Assembly (NCBI GenBank): GCA_029225165.1 | Contig: JAQXVY010000033.1 | Coordinates: 1 to 64,000 of the forward strand | Reading direction: 5' to 3' | DNA: 64,000 bases | Origin: Oscillospiraceae bacterium | Lineage (GTDB): Bacteria; Bacillota; Clostridia; Oscillospirales; Acutalibacteraceae | Shown: positions 1 through 10,257 of the stretch, piece by piece | Layout: each line of letters opens with the position of its first letter | Numbering within the stretch: the stretch's first letter is position 1 | Program-made: the position numbers and the translations under genes | The notes under the pieces: generated by a model | The model's database searches: none | What the model saw: only the letters and a program-made list of their open reading frames with translations | What the model was told of the DNA's origin: nothing

Positions 1-1
1 C

Positions 2-295
2 ATTCCAATTGAGAGCATTACCCTTGATAACGGTTCTGAATTTGCTGCCTTTGAAAAAATCGAAAAAGACCTTCAAACCACAATATATTTTGCAGATCCT
101 CATTCGCCTTGGCAGAGAGGACTAAACGAAAACACTAATGATATGCTTCGTTTTTTCTTTCCTAAAGGAACTAATTTTCACAATGTCACCGATGAAGAAC
201 TCCAAACAGTAGTTGATTTAATTAACAACCGACCTCGTAAAACCCTTGATTTCTTTTCTCCTATTGAAGTCCTTTATAAAAAGTGTTGCACTTGA
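2..295 (+). mobile_element. IS30-family transposase, C-terminal fragment (truncated by window start)
   Basis: Frame 2 translation IPIESITLDNGSEFAAFEKIEKDLQTTIYFADPHSPWQRGLNENTNDMLRFFFPKGTNFHNVTDEELQTVVDLINNRPRKTLDFFSPIEVLYKKCCT*; DNGSEF and SPWQRGLNEN...NNRPRKTL motifs typical of the IS30 DDE domain. Confidence 0.9.
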
Positions 296-389
296 CTTGA
301 CAATCTGCCAGGGACCGCTTGCGGTGGAGGGTTTGTCCGCAGGCAGTTGTGATTAAGGAAATACTTGGATAGGAACGAAAACCCTCCTC

Positions 390-538
390 CTGTCATTCCG
401 AGCTTGTCGAGGAATCCCCTTCCTTTACCACTCATTTTGTTAGGGAAATCATACCTTTCCTATAACCTGATAGTGTCGGTTAATGCACTACTGTTTCCTT
501 TCAGATTCTTCAGTCGCTTTGCTCCCTCAAAATGACAG
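390..538 (+). repeat. Dyad repeat A, full copy 1
   Basis: ctgtcattccgagcttgtcgaggaatcccc...cagattcttcagtcgctttgctccctcaaaatgacag. Confidence 0.9.
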
Positions 539-689
539 GGTAGGCAGTTTTGTTACACAAAAGAATTATCCAATTTTTTACGACACAATATGTTGTATAT
601 TTACAAAACAAAATTTTTTATTCGCACAAGATACGACACCTTTTTCACCAAAGTAGGAGTATTATATAGTCACAGGGAAACACGAAGGG

Positions 690-1547
690 TTGATGAAAAA
701 AATGCGGATATTATCTAAAGACGAACGCAAAGTCGTAGATATTCCTGCAAGAAAAATCAGACCTAACAAAACCCAGCCACGCAGGGAGTTTGACGAAAGC
801 GAATTGAGGAGTCTTTCTCAGTCAATCGCAAACAACGGACTTCTTCAGCCATTAACAGTTAGGAAAATCAAAAATGATGAGTACGAGCTTATTGCAGGTG
901 AAAGAAGACTGCGAGCCAGCGTTATGGCGGGGTTTAGAACAATTCCCTGTATAGTAATGAAATGCTCCGATAAAGACTCCGCAATCTTTGCCCTTATTGA
1001 GAATTTACAGCGTAAAGATTTGGGAATGTTTGAAGAGGCGAGAGGCATCAGCCGACTAATTCGCAAATACGGAATTACCCAAGAACAGGCGGCAATTCAA
1101 ATTGGAAAAAAACAATCTACAGTTGCCAACAAGCTAAGACTTCTTAGGCTTTCATATGAAGAACAGGACTGGATTATTCAAGCCGGACTTACCGAACGCC
1201 ATGCAAGGGCTCTCCTGAAAATCGGTAACGAGGATTTGAGAAAAGAGGCTCTGTCCCACATAGTAGCCCATGGTCTGAATGTAAAGGAGTCGGAGCGTTA
1301 CATTGAAAGCATCCTACATAAAAAAGTTGTACAACCCTCATTAACCTCAGTGGAAAAAAAGGTTGTCATCAAGGATGTTCGTATCTTTGTCAACACCATA
1401 AACAAGGCAGTTGACACAATGCGCCTTTCGGGGATAGACGCAATCAGCGAAAAGCAGGAAACTGCCGACTACATTGAATATACAGTAAAAATCCCCAAAG
1501 AAAAGTCGCTGAAGGATTTTCAGCACTCAAACAAGCTTTCCTCTTAG
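690..1547 (+). CDS. noc: Nucleoid occlusion protein Noc (ParB family)
   Basis: ParB/Spo0J-fold protein with GERRLRA motif; HTH reads GKKQSTVANKLRLL...LTERHARALL, Noc-like rather than ParB-like; located upstream of soj/spo0J. Confidence 0.85.
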   Translation: MMKKMRILSKDERKVVDIPARKIRPNKTQPRREFDESELRSLSQSIANNGLLQPLTVRKIKNDEYELIAGERRLRASVMAGFRTIPCIVMKCSDKDSAIFALIENLQRKDLGMFEEARGISRLIRKYGITQEQAAIQIGKKQSTVANKLRLLRLSYEEQDWIIQAGLTERHARALLKIGNEDLRKEALSHIVAHGLNVKESERYIESILHKKVVQPSLTSVEKKVVIKDVRIFVNTINKAVDTMRLSGIDAISEKQETADYIEYTVKIPKEKSLKDFQHSNKLSS

Positions 1548-1655
1548 GATGGGAGGCAACTCCTGTCCGATCCACTCATACCCATTTCCTTATCTGAACC
1601 CCTTGCCAAAGGTCACACAGCAATGTGTGGCCTTTTGGCGTTATATATACTATAA

Positions 1656-1671
1656 TGTTTCACGTGAAACA
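1656..1671. promoter_or_regulatory. parS centromere site
   Basis: Exact TGTTTCACGTGAAACA palindrome in the noc-soj intergenic region. Confidence 0.95.
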
Positions 1672-1789
1672 TATTAATTGTTTGACAAACAAAAAAACTT
1701 TTATATTTAACTCAAATACCTTTAAATTTAGTCCCATATATGATATAATTTGAAAAGAAAAAAGAGAAAACTATAGTATAGGAGAAAAA

Positions 1790-2563
1790 ATGGCAAAGGT
1801 TATAGCAGTTGCAAACCAAAAAGGGGGAGTGGGCAAAACCACCACAGCAGTAAATCTTGCTGCGTCCTTGGGTTTGTACAACAAAAAGGTACTTTTAATC
1901 GACATTGACCCTCAGGGTAACTCCACAAGCGGTTTGGGTGTTGACAGAAGAAATGTAAAGAACAGCACCTACACAATGCTAACAGAGGGTGTCACAGCAG
2001 ACAAATGTATGATACAGACAGAGTTTCAAGGTCTTTCTCTTCTGCCCAGCGACATAAATCTTGCAGGTGCAGAGCTTGAAATCGCAGACTATCCACACAG
2101 GGAGTCAATCCTGAAAAATACAGTTGTTCCCATTAAGGAGGAGTTTGACTATATAATTGTTGACTGTCCTCCGTCACTTGGGGTAATCACCACCAACGCC
2201 CTCACATTGGCTGACACAATTTTAGTTCCGATTCAGTGCGAATACTATGCACTTGAGGGACTTAGCCAGCTTATGGCTACAGTAAGAAGGGTTAAGAGAA
2301 TGTACAACTCCCGACTTGACATAGAGGGTGTTTTGCTCACAATGTATGACGGACGACTGAACTTAACACAACAGGTTGTGGCTGAGGTTAAAAAATTCTT
2401 CCCAAAGAAGGTTTTTGCCACAGTTGTTCCCAGGGGGGTAAGGCTTTCGGAGGCTCCATCCTTTGGAATGCCCTGCTACTATTTTGACAAAAAGTGTAAG
2501 GGTACAGAGGCATATCTTTCCCTTGCAACAGAAATAATCAGAAAGGAGAGGTCAAATGGCTAA
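1790..2563 (+). CDS. soj: Chromosome partitioning ATPase ParA/Soj
   Basis: N-terminal [17 protein letters not shown] deviant Walker A; precedes parB. Confidence 0.93.
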   Translation: MAKVIAVANQKGGVGKTTTAVNLAASLGLYNKKVLLIDIDPQGNSTSGLGVDRRNVKNSTYTMLTEGVTADKCMIQTEFQGLSLLPSDINLAGAELEIADYPHRESILKNTVVPIKEEFDYIIVDCPPSLGVITTNALTLADTILVPIQCEYYALEGLSQLMATVRRVKRMYNSRLDIEGVLLTMYDGRLNLTQQVVAEVKKFFPKKVFATVVPRGVRLSEAPSFGMPCYYFDKKCKGTEAYLSLATEIIRKERSNG

Positions 2564-3407
2564 AAAAGGCGGTCTTGGAAAAGGTCTTTCCGCAATATTT
2601 ATGGAGAACGAGAGTGAGGATCAAAACAGCACAGTCACCCTTAAAATCTCTGAAATAGAGCCAAATAAGGACCAGCCGAGAACAGATTTTGACGACAAGG
2701 CTTTGTCGGAGCTTGCAGAGAGTATTGCACTTCACGGAGTTTTGCAACCTCTACTGGTAAGACCGCTTGTTTACGGCGGTTATCAGATTGTAGCCGGTGA
2801 AAGGAGATACAGGGCATCAAGAATGGCAGGACTTACGGAAGTTCCTGTTGTAATTCGTGAGCTTGACGACAAGGAAACAATGGAGCTTGCCCTAATTGAA
2901 AATCTCCAAAGAGAAAACCTGACTCCTATTGAAGAGGCAAAGGGTTACAAAACTCTGATGGACACCTACGGCTTTACACAGGAACAGGTTTCTTCATCAG
3001 TTGGCAAAAGCCGTTCCGCAGTTGCAAATTCACTAAGACTTCTGAATCTGCCGGAGGAAATCATAGACCTTATTTCACAGGGAAAAATCACCGGCGGTCA
3101 CGCAAGGGCGCTATTATCCCTTGAAAATAAAGAGGAAATGTTAAAAATTTCCCGGGAAATTATGGACAAGGATTTGTCGGTAAGACAAACAGAAAAGCTA
3201 ACACAAAAATCAAAAAAGGGAGAGAAAAATCCCCCTAAAAAAGAGGAAAAAACAAACTTTTTAAAGGAAGTAGAGCTTGCCCTGACAGAAAACCTTTGCA
3301 GAAAAATTTCTGTCACTAAAAAAGGTGATGGGGGAGTTCTTTCAATAGAATTTTTCAGCCAAGAGGATTTAATAGATTTGGCAAATAAATTAGAGGAAAA
3401 GGAATAA
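2556..3407 (+). CDS. spo0J: Chromosome partitioning protein ParB/Spo0J
   Basis: [10 protein letters not shown] start, [31 protein letters not shown]...GHARALLSL. Confidence 0.93.
   Translation: MAKKGGLGKGLSAIFMENESEDQNSTVTLKISEIEPNKDQPRTDFDDKALSELAESIALHGVLQPLLVRPLVYGGYQIVAGERRYRASRMAGLTEVPVVIRELDDKETMELALIENLQRENLTPIEEAKGYKTLMDTYGFTQEQVSSSVGKSRSAVANSLRLLNLPEEIIDLISQGKITGGHARALLSLENKEEMLKISREIMDKDLSVRQTEKLTQKSKKGEKNPPKKEEKTNFLKEVELALTENLCRKISVTKKGDGGVLSIEFFSQEDLIDLANKLEEKE
3146..3161. promoter_or_regulatory. Candidate Noc-binding site (NBS-type palindrome) inside spo0J
   Basis: AATTTCCCGGGAAATT, 16-bp perfect palindrome containing ATTTCCCGGGAAAT, the B. subtilis NBS consensus. Confidence 0.75.
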
Positions 3408-3412
3408 TTAAG

Positions 3413-4699
3413 ATGATTGATATTAAGTTTTTAAGAGAAAACCCCGATGTAGTTAAACAGAACATTAAAAATAAATTTCAGGACAGCAAACTGCCCCTTG
3501 TTGACGAAGTAATCGAGTTTGACAAAAAGTCAAGAGCAGTAAAGCAGGAGGCTGACTCCCTAAGAGCCGACCGTAACAAGTACAGCAAGCAGATTGGCGC
3601 TTTGTACGGACAGGGCAAAAAGGACGAAGCCGAGGAGATGAAAAAGCTTGTTACTCAGCAGGGTGAAAGACTTGCAGAGCTTGAAAAAATGGAAACAGAG
3701 TTACAGGAAGAAGTAACAAAGAGGATGATGATTATTCCAAACATCATTGACCCATCTGTACCAATCGGCAAGGACGACAGCGAAAATGTTGAGGTTCAGC
3801 GTTACGGTGAGCCTGTTGTGCCTGACTTTGAAGTGCCTTACCACACAGATATTATGGAAAGCTTTGACGGCATCGACCTTGACTCTGCAAGACGAGTTGC
3901 AGGTAACGGCTTCTACTACCTGATGGGGGACATTGCAAGACTTCACAGTGCAGTAATTTCCTACGCAAGGGATTTTATGATTGACAGAGGTTTCACCTAC
4001 TGCGTACCGCCTTTTATGATTCGTTCGGATGTTGTAACAGGTGTTATGAGCTTTGCCGAAATGGACGCTATGATGTACAAGATTGAGGGTGAGGACCTTT
4101 ACCTTATCGGTACATCAGAACATTCAATGATTGGTAAATTCAAAGACCAGATGTTAAAGGAAGAAAATCTCCCATACACACTCACCTCATATTCACCTTG
4201 CTTTAGAAAGGAAAAGGGCGCTCACGGAATAGAGGAGAGGGGAGTTTACCGTATCCACCAGTTTGAAAAGCAGGAAATGATTGTTGTCTGCAAGCCTGAG
4301 GAGAGTATGGAGTGGTACGACAAGCTGTGGCAGAATACAGTTGATTTGTTCCGTTCTATGGATATTCCTGTGAGAACTTTGGAATGTTGCTCCGGCGACC
4401 TTGCAGACCTGAAGGTTAAGTCCGTTGATGTTGAGGCTTGGTCACCAAGACAGAAAAAGTACTTCGAGGTTGGCTCTTGCTCAACATTAGGTGACGCACA
4501 GGCAAGAAGGCTGAAAATCCGTGTAACAGGCAAGGACGGAAAGTACTTTGCCCACACACTTAACAACACAGTAGTAGCCCCACCAAGAATGTTGATTGCG
4601 TTCTTAGAAAATAACCTGAATGCCGACGGATCAGTAAACATTCCACAGGCACTTCGTCCATATATGGGTGGTAAGGATAAAATCGTTCCTAAGAAGTAA
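3413..4699 (+). CDS. serS: Serine--tRNA ligase
   Basis: Full-length SerRS: MIDIKFLRENPDVVKQNIKNK..., class II motifs (FRKEKGAHGIEERGVYRIHQFEKQEM). Confidence 0.96.
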   Translation: MIDIKFLRENPDVVKQNIKNKFQDSKLPLVDEVIEFDKKSRAVKQEADSLRADRNKYSKQIGALYGQGKKDEAEEMKKLVTQQGERLAELEKMETELQEEVTKRMMIIPNIIDPSVPIGKDDSENVEVQRYGEPVVPDFEVPYHTDIMESFDGIDLDSARRVAGNGFYYLMGDIARLHSAVISYARDFMIDRGFTYCVPPFMIRSDVVTGVMSFAEMDAMMYKIEGEDLYLIGTSEHSMIGKFKDQMLKEENLPYTLTSYSPCFRKEKGAHGIEERGVYRIHQFEKQEMIVVCKPEESMEWYDKLWQNTVDLFRSMDIPVRTLECCSGDLADLKVKSVDVEAWSPRQKKYFEVGSCSTLGDAQARRLKIRVTGKDGKYFAHTLNNTVVAPPRMLIAFLENNLNADGSVNIPQALRPYMGGKDKIVPKK

Positions 4700-4729
4700 T
4701 TAAAGGTAAATATTAAGTGATATAAAAGA

Positions 4730-4762
4730 AACTCGAAGTTTTAGCGAACTTCGAGTTTTTTA
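4730..4762 (+). terminator. Rho-independent terminator after serS
   Basis: AACTCGAAGTT-TTAGCG-AACTTCGAGTT followed by TTTT. Confidence 0.85.
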
Positions 4763-4777
4763 CAAAAGTTAAAAAGA

Positions 4778-4882
4778 TTGCTGTTGCAAATATTAGTCTA
4801 CTTTCTATCAGTTATTAGTATTAAGCATAAAAAAATAACCGCCCCTACACCAAAGTTGCGGTTATTTTTAACTAATACGTAG
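4778..4882 (+). pseudogene. Hol_Tox-like (putative holin-like toxin) remnant with its C-terminal/terminator signature
   Basis: Frame gives LLLQILVYFLSVISIKHKKITAPTPKLRLFLTNT*; no ATG; the KKITAPTPKLRLFLTNT tail overlaps a hairpin AAAAATAACCGC/GCGGTTATTTTT. Confidence 0.5.
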
Positions 4883-5001
4883 GCTAACCGTCTATACGGT
4901 GTACCTTATTTCACTTATATTGTATCATTATTTATTTTTCAATACCTAATTACTGTATGAGAAAATAGTTCTCGTGCAGTTTTTTCTTTATTTACAGTAT
5001 C

Positions 5002-7629
5002 TTATTTCAGTGATTCAATAGCGGCATTTATTAGGGCGATTTTTTCCCTTTCTTTTTCAGCCTGTGACTTGATTTTTTCAATAACCTTTTCAGGAGCTTT
5101 TGACATAAAGCCGGGGTTGTTCAACTTGCCCTCGTCCTGTGCAAGCATTTTTTCAACCTGTTTTAACTCCTTGTTAAGTCTCGCAAGCTCTGCCTCTTTG
5201 TCAACAAGCTCTTCCATAGGAATGTAAATCTTTGCGTCCCCTGTAACAACTGTAACTGCACCCTCAATTTCAAATGCGTCACCGATTTCTACACCGCTTG
5301 CAGACGCCAGTTTTTCAAAGAATTTTACACCCTGACTGAATGTATCAGGTGTTGCAGTTGCTATAAACAGCTTTGCCTTCTTTGACGGAGGAACATTCAT
5401 CTCGTTTCGCTGTGTACGAATGGCAGTGATTGCCTCCATTACCTTTTTCATATCCTGTGCTTCCGTTGGGAAAGAAAGGCTTTCGTCATACTGAGGATAT
5501 TCCTCAAGCATAATTGTTTTGCCGTCAGTTGCGTGTGGAATTGTCTGCCAAATTTCCTCTGTGATAAAGGGCATAAAGGGGTGGAGTAGCTTTAGCATTT
5601 TATCAAGGACAAAGATAAGCACCTGACGGGCATTTTGTGCTGTTTCGCCCTCACTTTGAAGTCTTGCCTTGCAAAGCTCAATATACCAGTCGCAGTAGCT
5701 GTTCCAAATGAAGTCGTAAATCTTTGAAAGCGCTATGCCAAGCTCAAACTTTTCAAGGTTTTCGTTAATCTCTTTTGCCACATTGTTAAGCGTGTGCAAA
5801 ATCCACTTGTCCTCTGTTTCCAGTTTTTCAGGAAGTTCATTTTTAACATTGTAGTCGTCAATGTTCATATGAACAAAACGGCTTGCGTTCCACAGCTTGT
5901 TGGCAAAGTTACGGCAAGATTCAACCTTCTTTTCAGAGTATCTCATATCATTTCCCGGTGAGTTACCTGTGGCGAGGAACATTCTGAGTGCGTCTGCACC
6001 GTACTGGTCAATAACAAGTAGCGGGTCAATGCCGTTGCCAAGGGATTTACTCATTTTAACACCGTTTTCGTCACGAACAATGCCGTGAATAAATACTGTG
6101 TCAAAGGGCTGTGCATCCATCTGTTCAACCGAGCTGAAAATCATCCTGGCAACCCAGAAGAATATGATGTCGTAGCCTGTTACAAGTGTGTTTGTAGGGA
6201 AGTAGTAGTCAAGCTCAGGAGTTTTTTCAGGCCAGCCGAGAGTTGAGAAAGGCCATAGTGCCGAGCTGAACCAGGTGTCCAGGGTGTCCTCATCCTGATG
6301 AAAATGTGTACATCCGCACTTAGGGCATTTGTCGGGAGTTGACTTTGCAACAACAATTTCTCCGCACTCATCACAGTAGTAGGCAGGAATTCTGTGTCCC
6401 CACCAAAGCTGACGGGATATGCACCAGTCACGTATATTCTCCATCCAATGGTAGTAAATTTTATCAAAACGCTCGGGAACAAACTTTGTCTTACCGCTTT
6501 TTACACATTCAATGGCAGGGCCTGCAAGCTCGCTCATTTTTACAAACCACTGCATAGAAACCCTTGGCTCAACTGTGCTGTGGCATCTGTAACAGGTGCC
6601 AACATTGTGGTCGTGCTTTTCTACTCTTACAAGATAACCGCCCTCGTCCAAGTCCTTGACGATAGCCTCTCTTGCCTCGTATCTGTCCATACCAGCATAT
6701 TTTGGGTAATCCTCAACGATTTTTGCATCATCTGTCATAACATTGATAACAGGCAAATTGTGTCTTAAACCAACCTGAAAGTCGTTAGGGTCGTGAGCCG
6801 GTGTGATTTTAACAACACCTGTACCAAATTCAATGTCAACATAGCTGTCGGCAACAATGGGAATTTCTCTGCCCACAAGTGGAAGTGTGAGGGTTTTGCC
6901 AACAAGGTGCTTGTATCTGTCGTCGTCGGGGTTAACAGCAACGGCTGTGTCGCCCAAAAGTGTTTCAGGTCTTGTAGTGGCAAGCTCAAGGTATCCGCTA
7001 CCGTCTGTGAGAGGATAGCGAAGATGCCAAAAGTGACCTGCCTGCTCCTCAAACTCAACCTCTGCGTCAGAGATAGAAGTACAGCAGTGAGGACACCAGT
7101 TGATGATTCTTTCCCCACGATAGATTAATCCCTTTTCGTAAAGGCGAACAAAAACTTCCTTAACTGCCTCGGAGCAACCCTCGTCCATTGTAAAGCGTTC
7201 TCTTTCCCAGTCACAGGAGGAGCCCATCTTTTTAAGCTGACTTACAATTCTTCCGCCGTATTCCTTTTTCCAGTCCCAGGCTCTTTCAAGGAATTTTTCT
7301 CTGCCGATATCCTCTTTGGAGATGCCTTCCTTTCTCATAGCCTCAACAATTTTTGCCTCGGTTGCAATACTTGCGTGGTCTGTGCCGGGTAGCCAAAGGG
7401 CGGAATAACCCTCCATTCTTCTCCAGCGGATAAGAATATCCTGCAAGGTGTTGTCAAGGGCGTGTCCCATATGGAGTTGACCTGTAATGTTTGGCGGTGG
7501 CATTACAATGGTGTAAGGCTTTTTGTCCTTGTCCACCTCTGCGTGAAAGTAGTTGCCCTCCAGCCAAAAGTCATATATTTTGTCCTCAACCTCTTTTGGG
7601 TTGTAGGCTTTAGCCATTTCTTTAGCCAT
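5002..7629 (-). CDS. valS: Valine--tRNA ligase
   Basis: [28 protein letters not shown]..., [22 protein letters not shown]; the ORF extends to 7665 but [11 protein letters not shown] is the likely start. Confidence 0.96.
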   Translation of the reverse strand: MAKEMAKAYNPKEVEDKIYDFWLEGNYFHAEVDKDKKPYTIVMPPPNITGQLHMGHALDNTLQDILIRWRRMEGYSALWLPGTDHASIATEAKIVEAMRKEGISKEDIGREKFLERAWDWKKEYGGRIVSQLKKMGSSCDWERERFTMDEGCSEAVKEVFVRLYEKGLIYRGERIINWCPHCCTSISDAEVEFEEQAGHFWHLRYPLTDGSGYLELATTRPETLLGDTAVAVNPDDDRYKHLVGKTLTLPLVGREIPIVADSYVDIEFGTGVVKITPAHDPNDFQVGLRHNLPVINVMTDDAKIVEDYPKYAGMDRYEAREAIVKDLDEGGYLVRVEKHDHNVGTCYRCHSTVEPRVSMQWFVKMSELAGPAIECVKSGKTKFVPERFDKIYYHWMENIRDWCISRQLWWGHRIPAYYCDECGEIVVAKSTPDKCPKCGCTHFHQDEDTLDTWFSSALWPFSTLGWPEKTPELDYYFPTNTLVTGYDIIFFWVARMIFSSVEQMDAQPFDTVFIHGIVRDENGVKMSKSLGNGIDPLLVIDQYGADALRMFLATGNSPGNDMRYSEKKVESCRNFANKLWNASRFVHMNIDDYNVKNELPEKLETEDKWILHTLNNVAKEINENLEKFELGIALSKIYDFIWNSYCDWYIELCKARLQSEGETAQNARQVLIFVLDKMLKLLHPFMPFITEEIWQTIPHATDGKTIMLEEYPQYDESLSFPTEAQDMKKVMEAITAIRTQRNEMNVPPSKKAKLFIATATPDTFSQGVKFFEKLASASGVEIGDAFEIEGAVTVVTGDAKIYIPMEELVDKEAELARLNKELKQVEKMLAQDEGKLNNPGFMSKAPEKVIEKIKSQAEKEREKIALINAAIESLK

Positions 7630-7751
7630 AGCGTATTCTCCTTCATAGCTTAATATTTTAGACATTAGTATTACATTCTATTATCTCATTAATGAAAGAA
7701 ATTGTCAATTAAAATGAAACAAAAACAACCACATAAATGATGTTTTTAAAG

Positions 7752-7783
7752 TAAAAAAACCGACACCTAAGAAGATGTCGGTT
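7752..7783 (-). terminator. Terminator after the MBOAT gene
   Basis: AACCGACA...TGTCGGTT stem with T-run on the minus strand. Confidence 0.7.
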
Positions 7784-7789
7784 AATTCA

Positions 7790-9202
7790 TTAAAAATTAA
7801 AGTAAATAAAAGGATTGTATGCACCCTTTACAATGTAGCTTACTGATACCAAAAGTAATATGCATAGTCCAACGGTGGACACAGCCACAATAGCAGGGTT
7901 GTCACCATTTGCCTTTAATGAAAGCTTTTTGAAAATCGGTGTGCTGACAAGGATTGCAATTACAAAGTACACAATATAGTTTAGTGCGTAGTAAATTGTG
8001 GTGTCGTCAATGAGGTTTCCTCCGCCGAACATTGTGGCGAAGTATGCTCCGGCGTCACCTATGCTGTCTGCCCTAAACAGTACCCAGCCCATTACAACAA
8101 AGAACAGGGTGTAAATCCTGCGTAAAAGCTTCATTTTGTCAGGGTACTTCTTTTCCCAGCCAACAAGCTTCTCTATTGTCAAAAGCACAAAGTACATCAG
8201 CCCCCAGCAGAGGAAGGTCCAGTTTGCACCGTGCCAAATTCCTGTGAGCGACCACACAACAAACAGGTTAAAAACAAGACGAGCTTTGCTCTTTACTCTT
8301 GAACCGCCAAGTGGAAAATATACATAATCCCTGAACCAGGTGCCAAGGGACATATGCCATCTGCGCCAAAATTCCGATACGGAAAGGCTGATGTAGGGGT
8401 AGTCAAAGTTTTCCAAAAAGTCAAAGCCGAACATCTTGCCAAGTCCGATAGCCATATCACTGTATCCGCCGAAGTCAAAGAAAATCTGGAATGTGTAGGC
8501 TATTGCACCAACCCAAGCCATTACAACTGTGAGTTCGCTGCTCGGCATATCAAAGGCATGGTCGGCAACCACAGCCATTGTATTTGCAAGGAGTACCTTT
8601 TTGGCAAGACCTATGATAAATCTGCAAACACCCTCTGAAAATTTATCAAAGCTTTCTTTCCTGTGCTTGATTTGATATGCAACAGTTTCGTACCTTACAA
8701 TAGGTCCGGCAATCAGCTGTGGGAAAAAGCTGATGTAAAGACCAACATTCAGCGGATTTTTCTGAGCCTCACCCTTTTCTCTGTACACATCAATTACATA
8801 GCTCATTGCCTGGAATGTGAAAAAGCTTATGCCGATTGGCAGTACTATGTTTGGTACAGACAGGTGAAGTCCTGCTATTGAGTTGATGTTTTCAATGGTG
8901 AACATAAGGTATTTGAAGATGTAAAGCACACCAAGGTTGAAAACAACTGTAAATGCTATTACAAACCTTGACTTTGCTTTGCTTTGTCTAAACTTATCCA
9001 CCAAAAGTCCAAAGAGGTAGTTGACTATGATTGACAGAATCATAATCAAAACATACTTTGGCTCACCCCAAGCGTAAAACAAAAGACTTGCCACAAGGAG
9101 TAAGATGTTTTGCCCTGTTCTGAACTTTCTAAGCACTACATAGTACAGCAAAAGAACAGCAGGCAAAAATTCAAAAATAAAAACCGTACTTGCAAATAAC
9201 AT
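7790..9202 (-). CDS. MBOAT-family O-acyltransferase (AlgI/DltB-like)
   Basis: Multi-TM protein with PIGISFFTFQAMSYVIDVYR, FPQLIAGPI, FFDFGGYSDMAIGLGKMFGF, WHGANWTF. Confidence 0.9.
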   Translation of the reverse strand: MLFASTVFIFEFLPAVLLLYYVVLRKFRTGQNILLLVASLLFYAWGEPKYVLIMILSIIVNYLFGLLVDKFRQSKAKSRFVIAFTVVFNLGVLYIFKYLMFTIENINSIAGLHLSVPNIVLPIGISFFTFQAMSYVIDVYREKGEAQKNPLNVGLYISFFPQLIAGPIVRYETVAYQIKHRKESFDKFSEGVCRFIIGLAKKVLLANTMAVVADHAFDMPSSELTVVMAWVGAIAYTFQIFFDFGGYSDMAIGLGKMFGFDFLENFDYPYISLSVSEFWRRWHMSLGTWFRDYVYFPLGGSRVKSKARLVFNLFVVWSLTGIWHGANWTFLCWGLMYFVLLTIEKLVGWEKKYPDKMKLLRRIYTLFFVVMGWVLFRADSIGDAGAYFATMFGGGNLIDDTTIYYALNYIVYFVIAILVSTPIFKKLSLKANGDNPAIVAVSTVGLCILLLVSVSYIVKGAYNPFIYFNF

Positions 9203-9205
9203 AAA

Positions 9206-9754
9206 TCACTCTCTAAAGTATTTTTTTTGACCCTCATCGTAGGCGTTGTTTCCATAGGAATCAATGGCTACAATACAGGGGAAGTCCTCTACTGTGTATC
9301 TTCTGATAGCCTCTGTGCCTAAATCCTCGTAGCAAAGGACTTCTTCCTTTTTGATGGATTTGGCTATAAGTGCGGCGGCTCCTCCAACACAGGCAAAGTA
9401 AACGCACTTGTTCTTAACAATGGAGTCCACAACCTCCTTGCTCCTTGCACCCTTGCCTATCATTCCTTTAAGACCAAGGTCAAGGAGGGTTGGTGCATAC
9501 TTGTCCATACGGTAGCTGGAGGTTGGCCCTGCCGGTCCCACAGCAAAGCCGGGCTTTGCCGGAGCAGGTCCTACATAGTAAATCAGTTCACCCTTGATGT
9601 CAACAGGCAATTCCTTTCCCTGCTTCACAAGCTCATATAATCTTTTGTGGGCGGCATCTCTGCCTGTGAGGATTGTTCCTGTCAGCAGTACAGTTTCACC
9701 GGCTTTAAGATTTTTTATATCCTCATCGGTTATGGGTAGATTAATTGTTTTCAT
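9206..9754 (-). CDS. Class I fumarate hydratase, beta subunit
   Basis: ETVLLTGTILTGRDAAHKR, GPAPAKPGFAVGPAGPTSSYRMD; typical FumA/B C-terminal domain. Confidence 0.9.
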   Translation of the reverse strand: MKTINLPITDEDIKNLKAGETVLLTGTILTGRDAAHKRLYELVKQGKELPVDIKGELIYYVGPAPAKPGFAVGPAGPTSSYRMDKYAPTLLDLGLKGMIGKGARSKEVVDSIVKNKCVYFACVGGAAALIAKSIKKEEVLCYEDLGTEAIRRYTVEDFPCIVAIDSYGNNAYDEGQKKYFRE

Positions 9755-10253
9755 TATTTTCAACACCGTTCACCATATTTGATATGTTCTGTTGGGAAAC
9801 TGCTGTTTTTCCGCAGATATAATATTCTCCGTCAGCAAAGTGCTGTTTATCCTTGTAGTAGCAGTATGTATCATCCCCAAGGAAATATAGGAAATATACA
9901 TTGCTCTTCTTTGGAGTTCCGTCCTCCTCGTAGTTGAGAAGCTCAAAATAGTATATTTCTTTTGCATTTGAAACATCTTTCTTTGGCTGCAGCTTTTCAT
10001 TCTTTGTTTCGGCATACATCTGATTTATGTCGCTCATTGCCTGCTTTGCCTCACCCTTAAGGGTAACAAGGAGGTCACCCTTCTTTTCCCCTGCACCTGA
10101 ATATATTTTAATTCTGTCAAGGGCGTTTGTGTTAAGTGACGGTGTAGTGTTTTGAATACTTCCGCTGTCTGTGCTTGAACATCCGCATCCGGCAGAAATA
10201 ACTGCAACCACCGCCAAAACAGCAACCATTAATACGCTGGATAATTTTTTCAT
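9741..10253 (-). CDS. Small predicted lipoprotein of unknown function
   Basis: MKKLSSVLMVAVLAVVAVISAGCGCSS signal with lipobox-like ISAGC. Confidence 0.6.
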   Translation of the reverse strand: MKKLSSVLMVAVLAVVAVISAGCGCSSTDSGSIQNTTPSLNTNALDRIKIYSGAGEKKGDLLVTLKGEAKQAMSDINQMYAETKNEKLQPKKDVSNAKEIYYFELLNYEEDGTPKKSNVYFLYFLGDDTYCYYKDKQHFADGEYYICGKTAVSQQNISNMVNGVENNENN

Positions 10254-10257
10254 AGTT

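Noticed and set aside
6180-7128. Several 60-124 aa ORFs overlapping valS on both strands
   Set aside because: valS is full-length and unambiguous; the overlapping frames have no family features.
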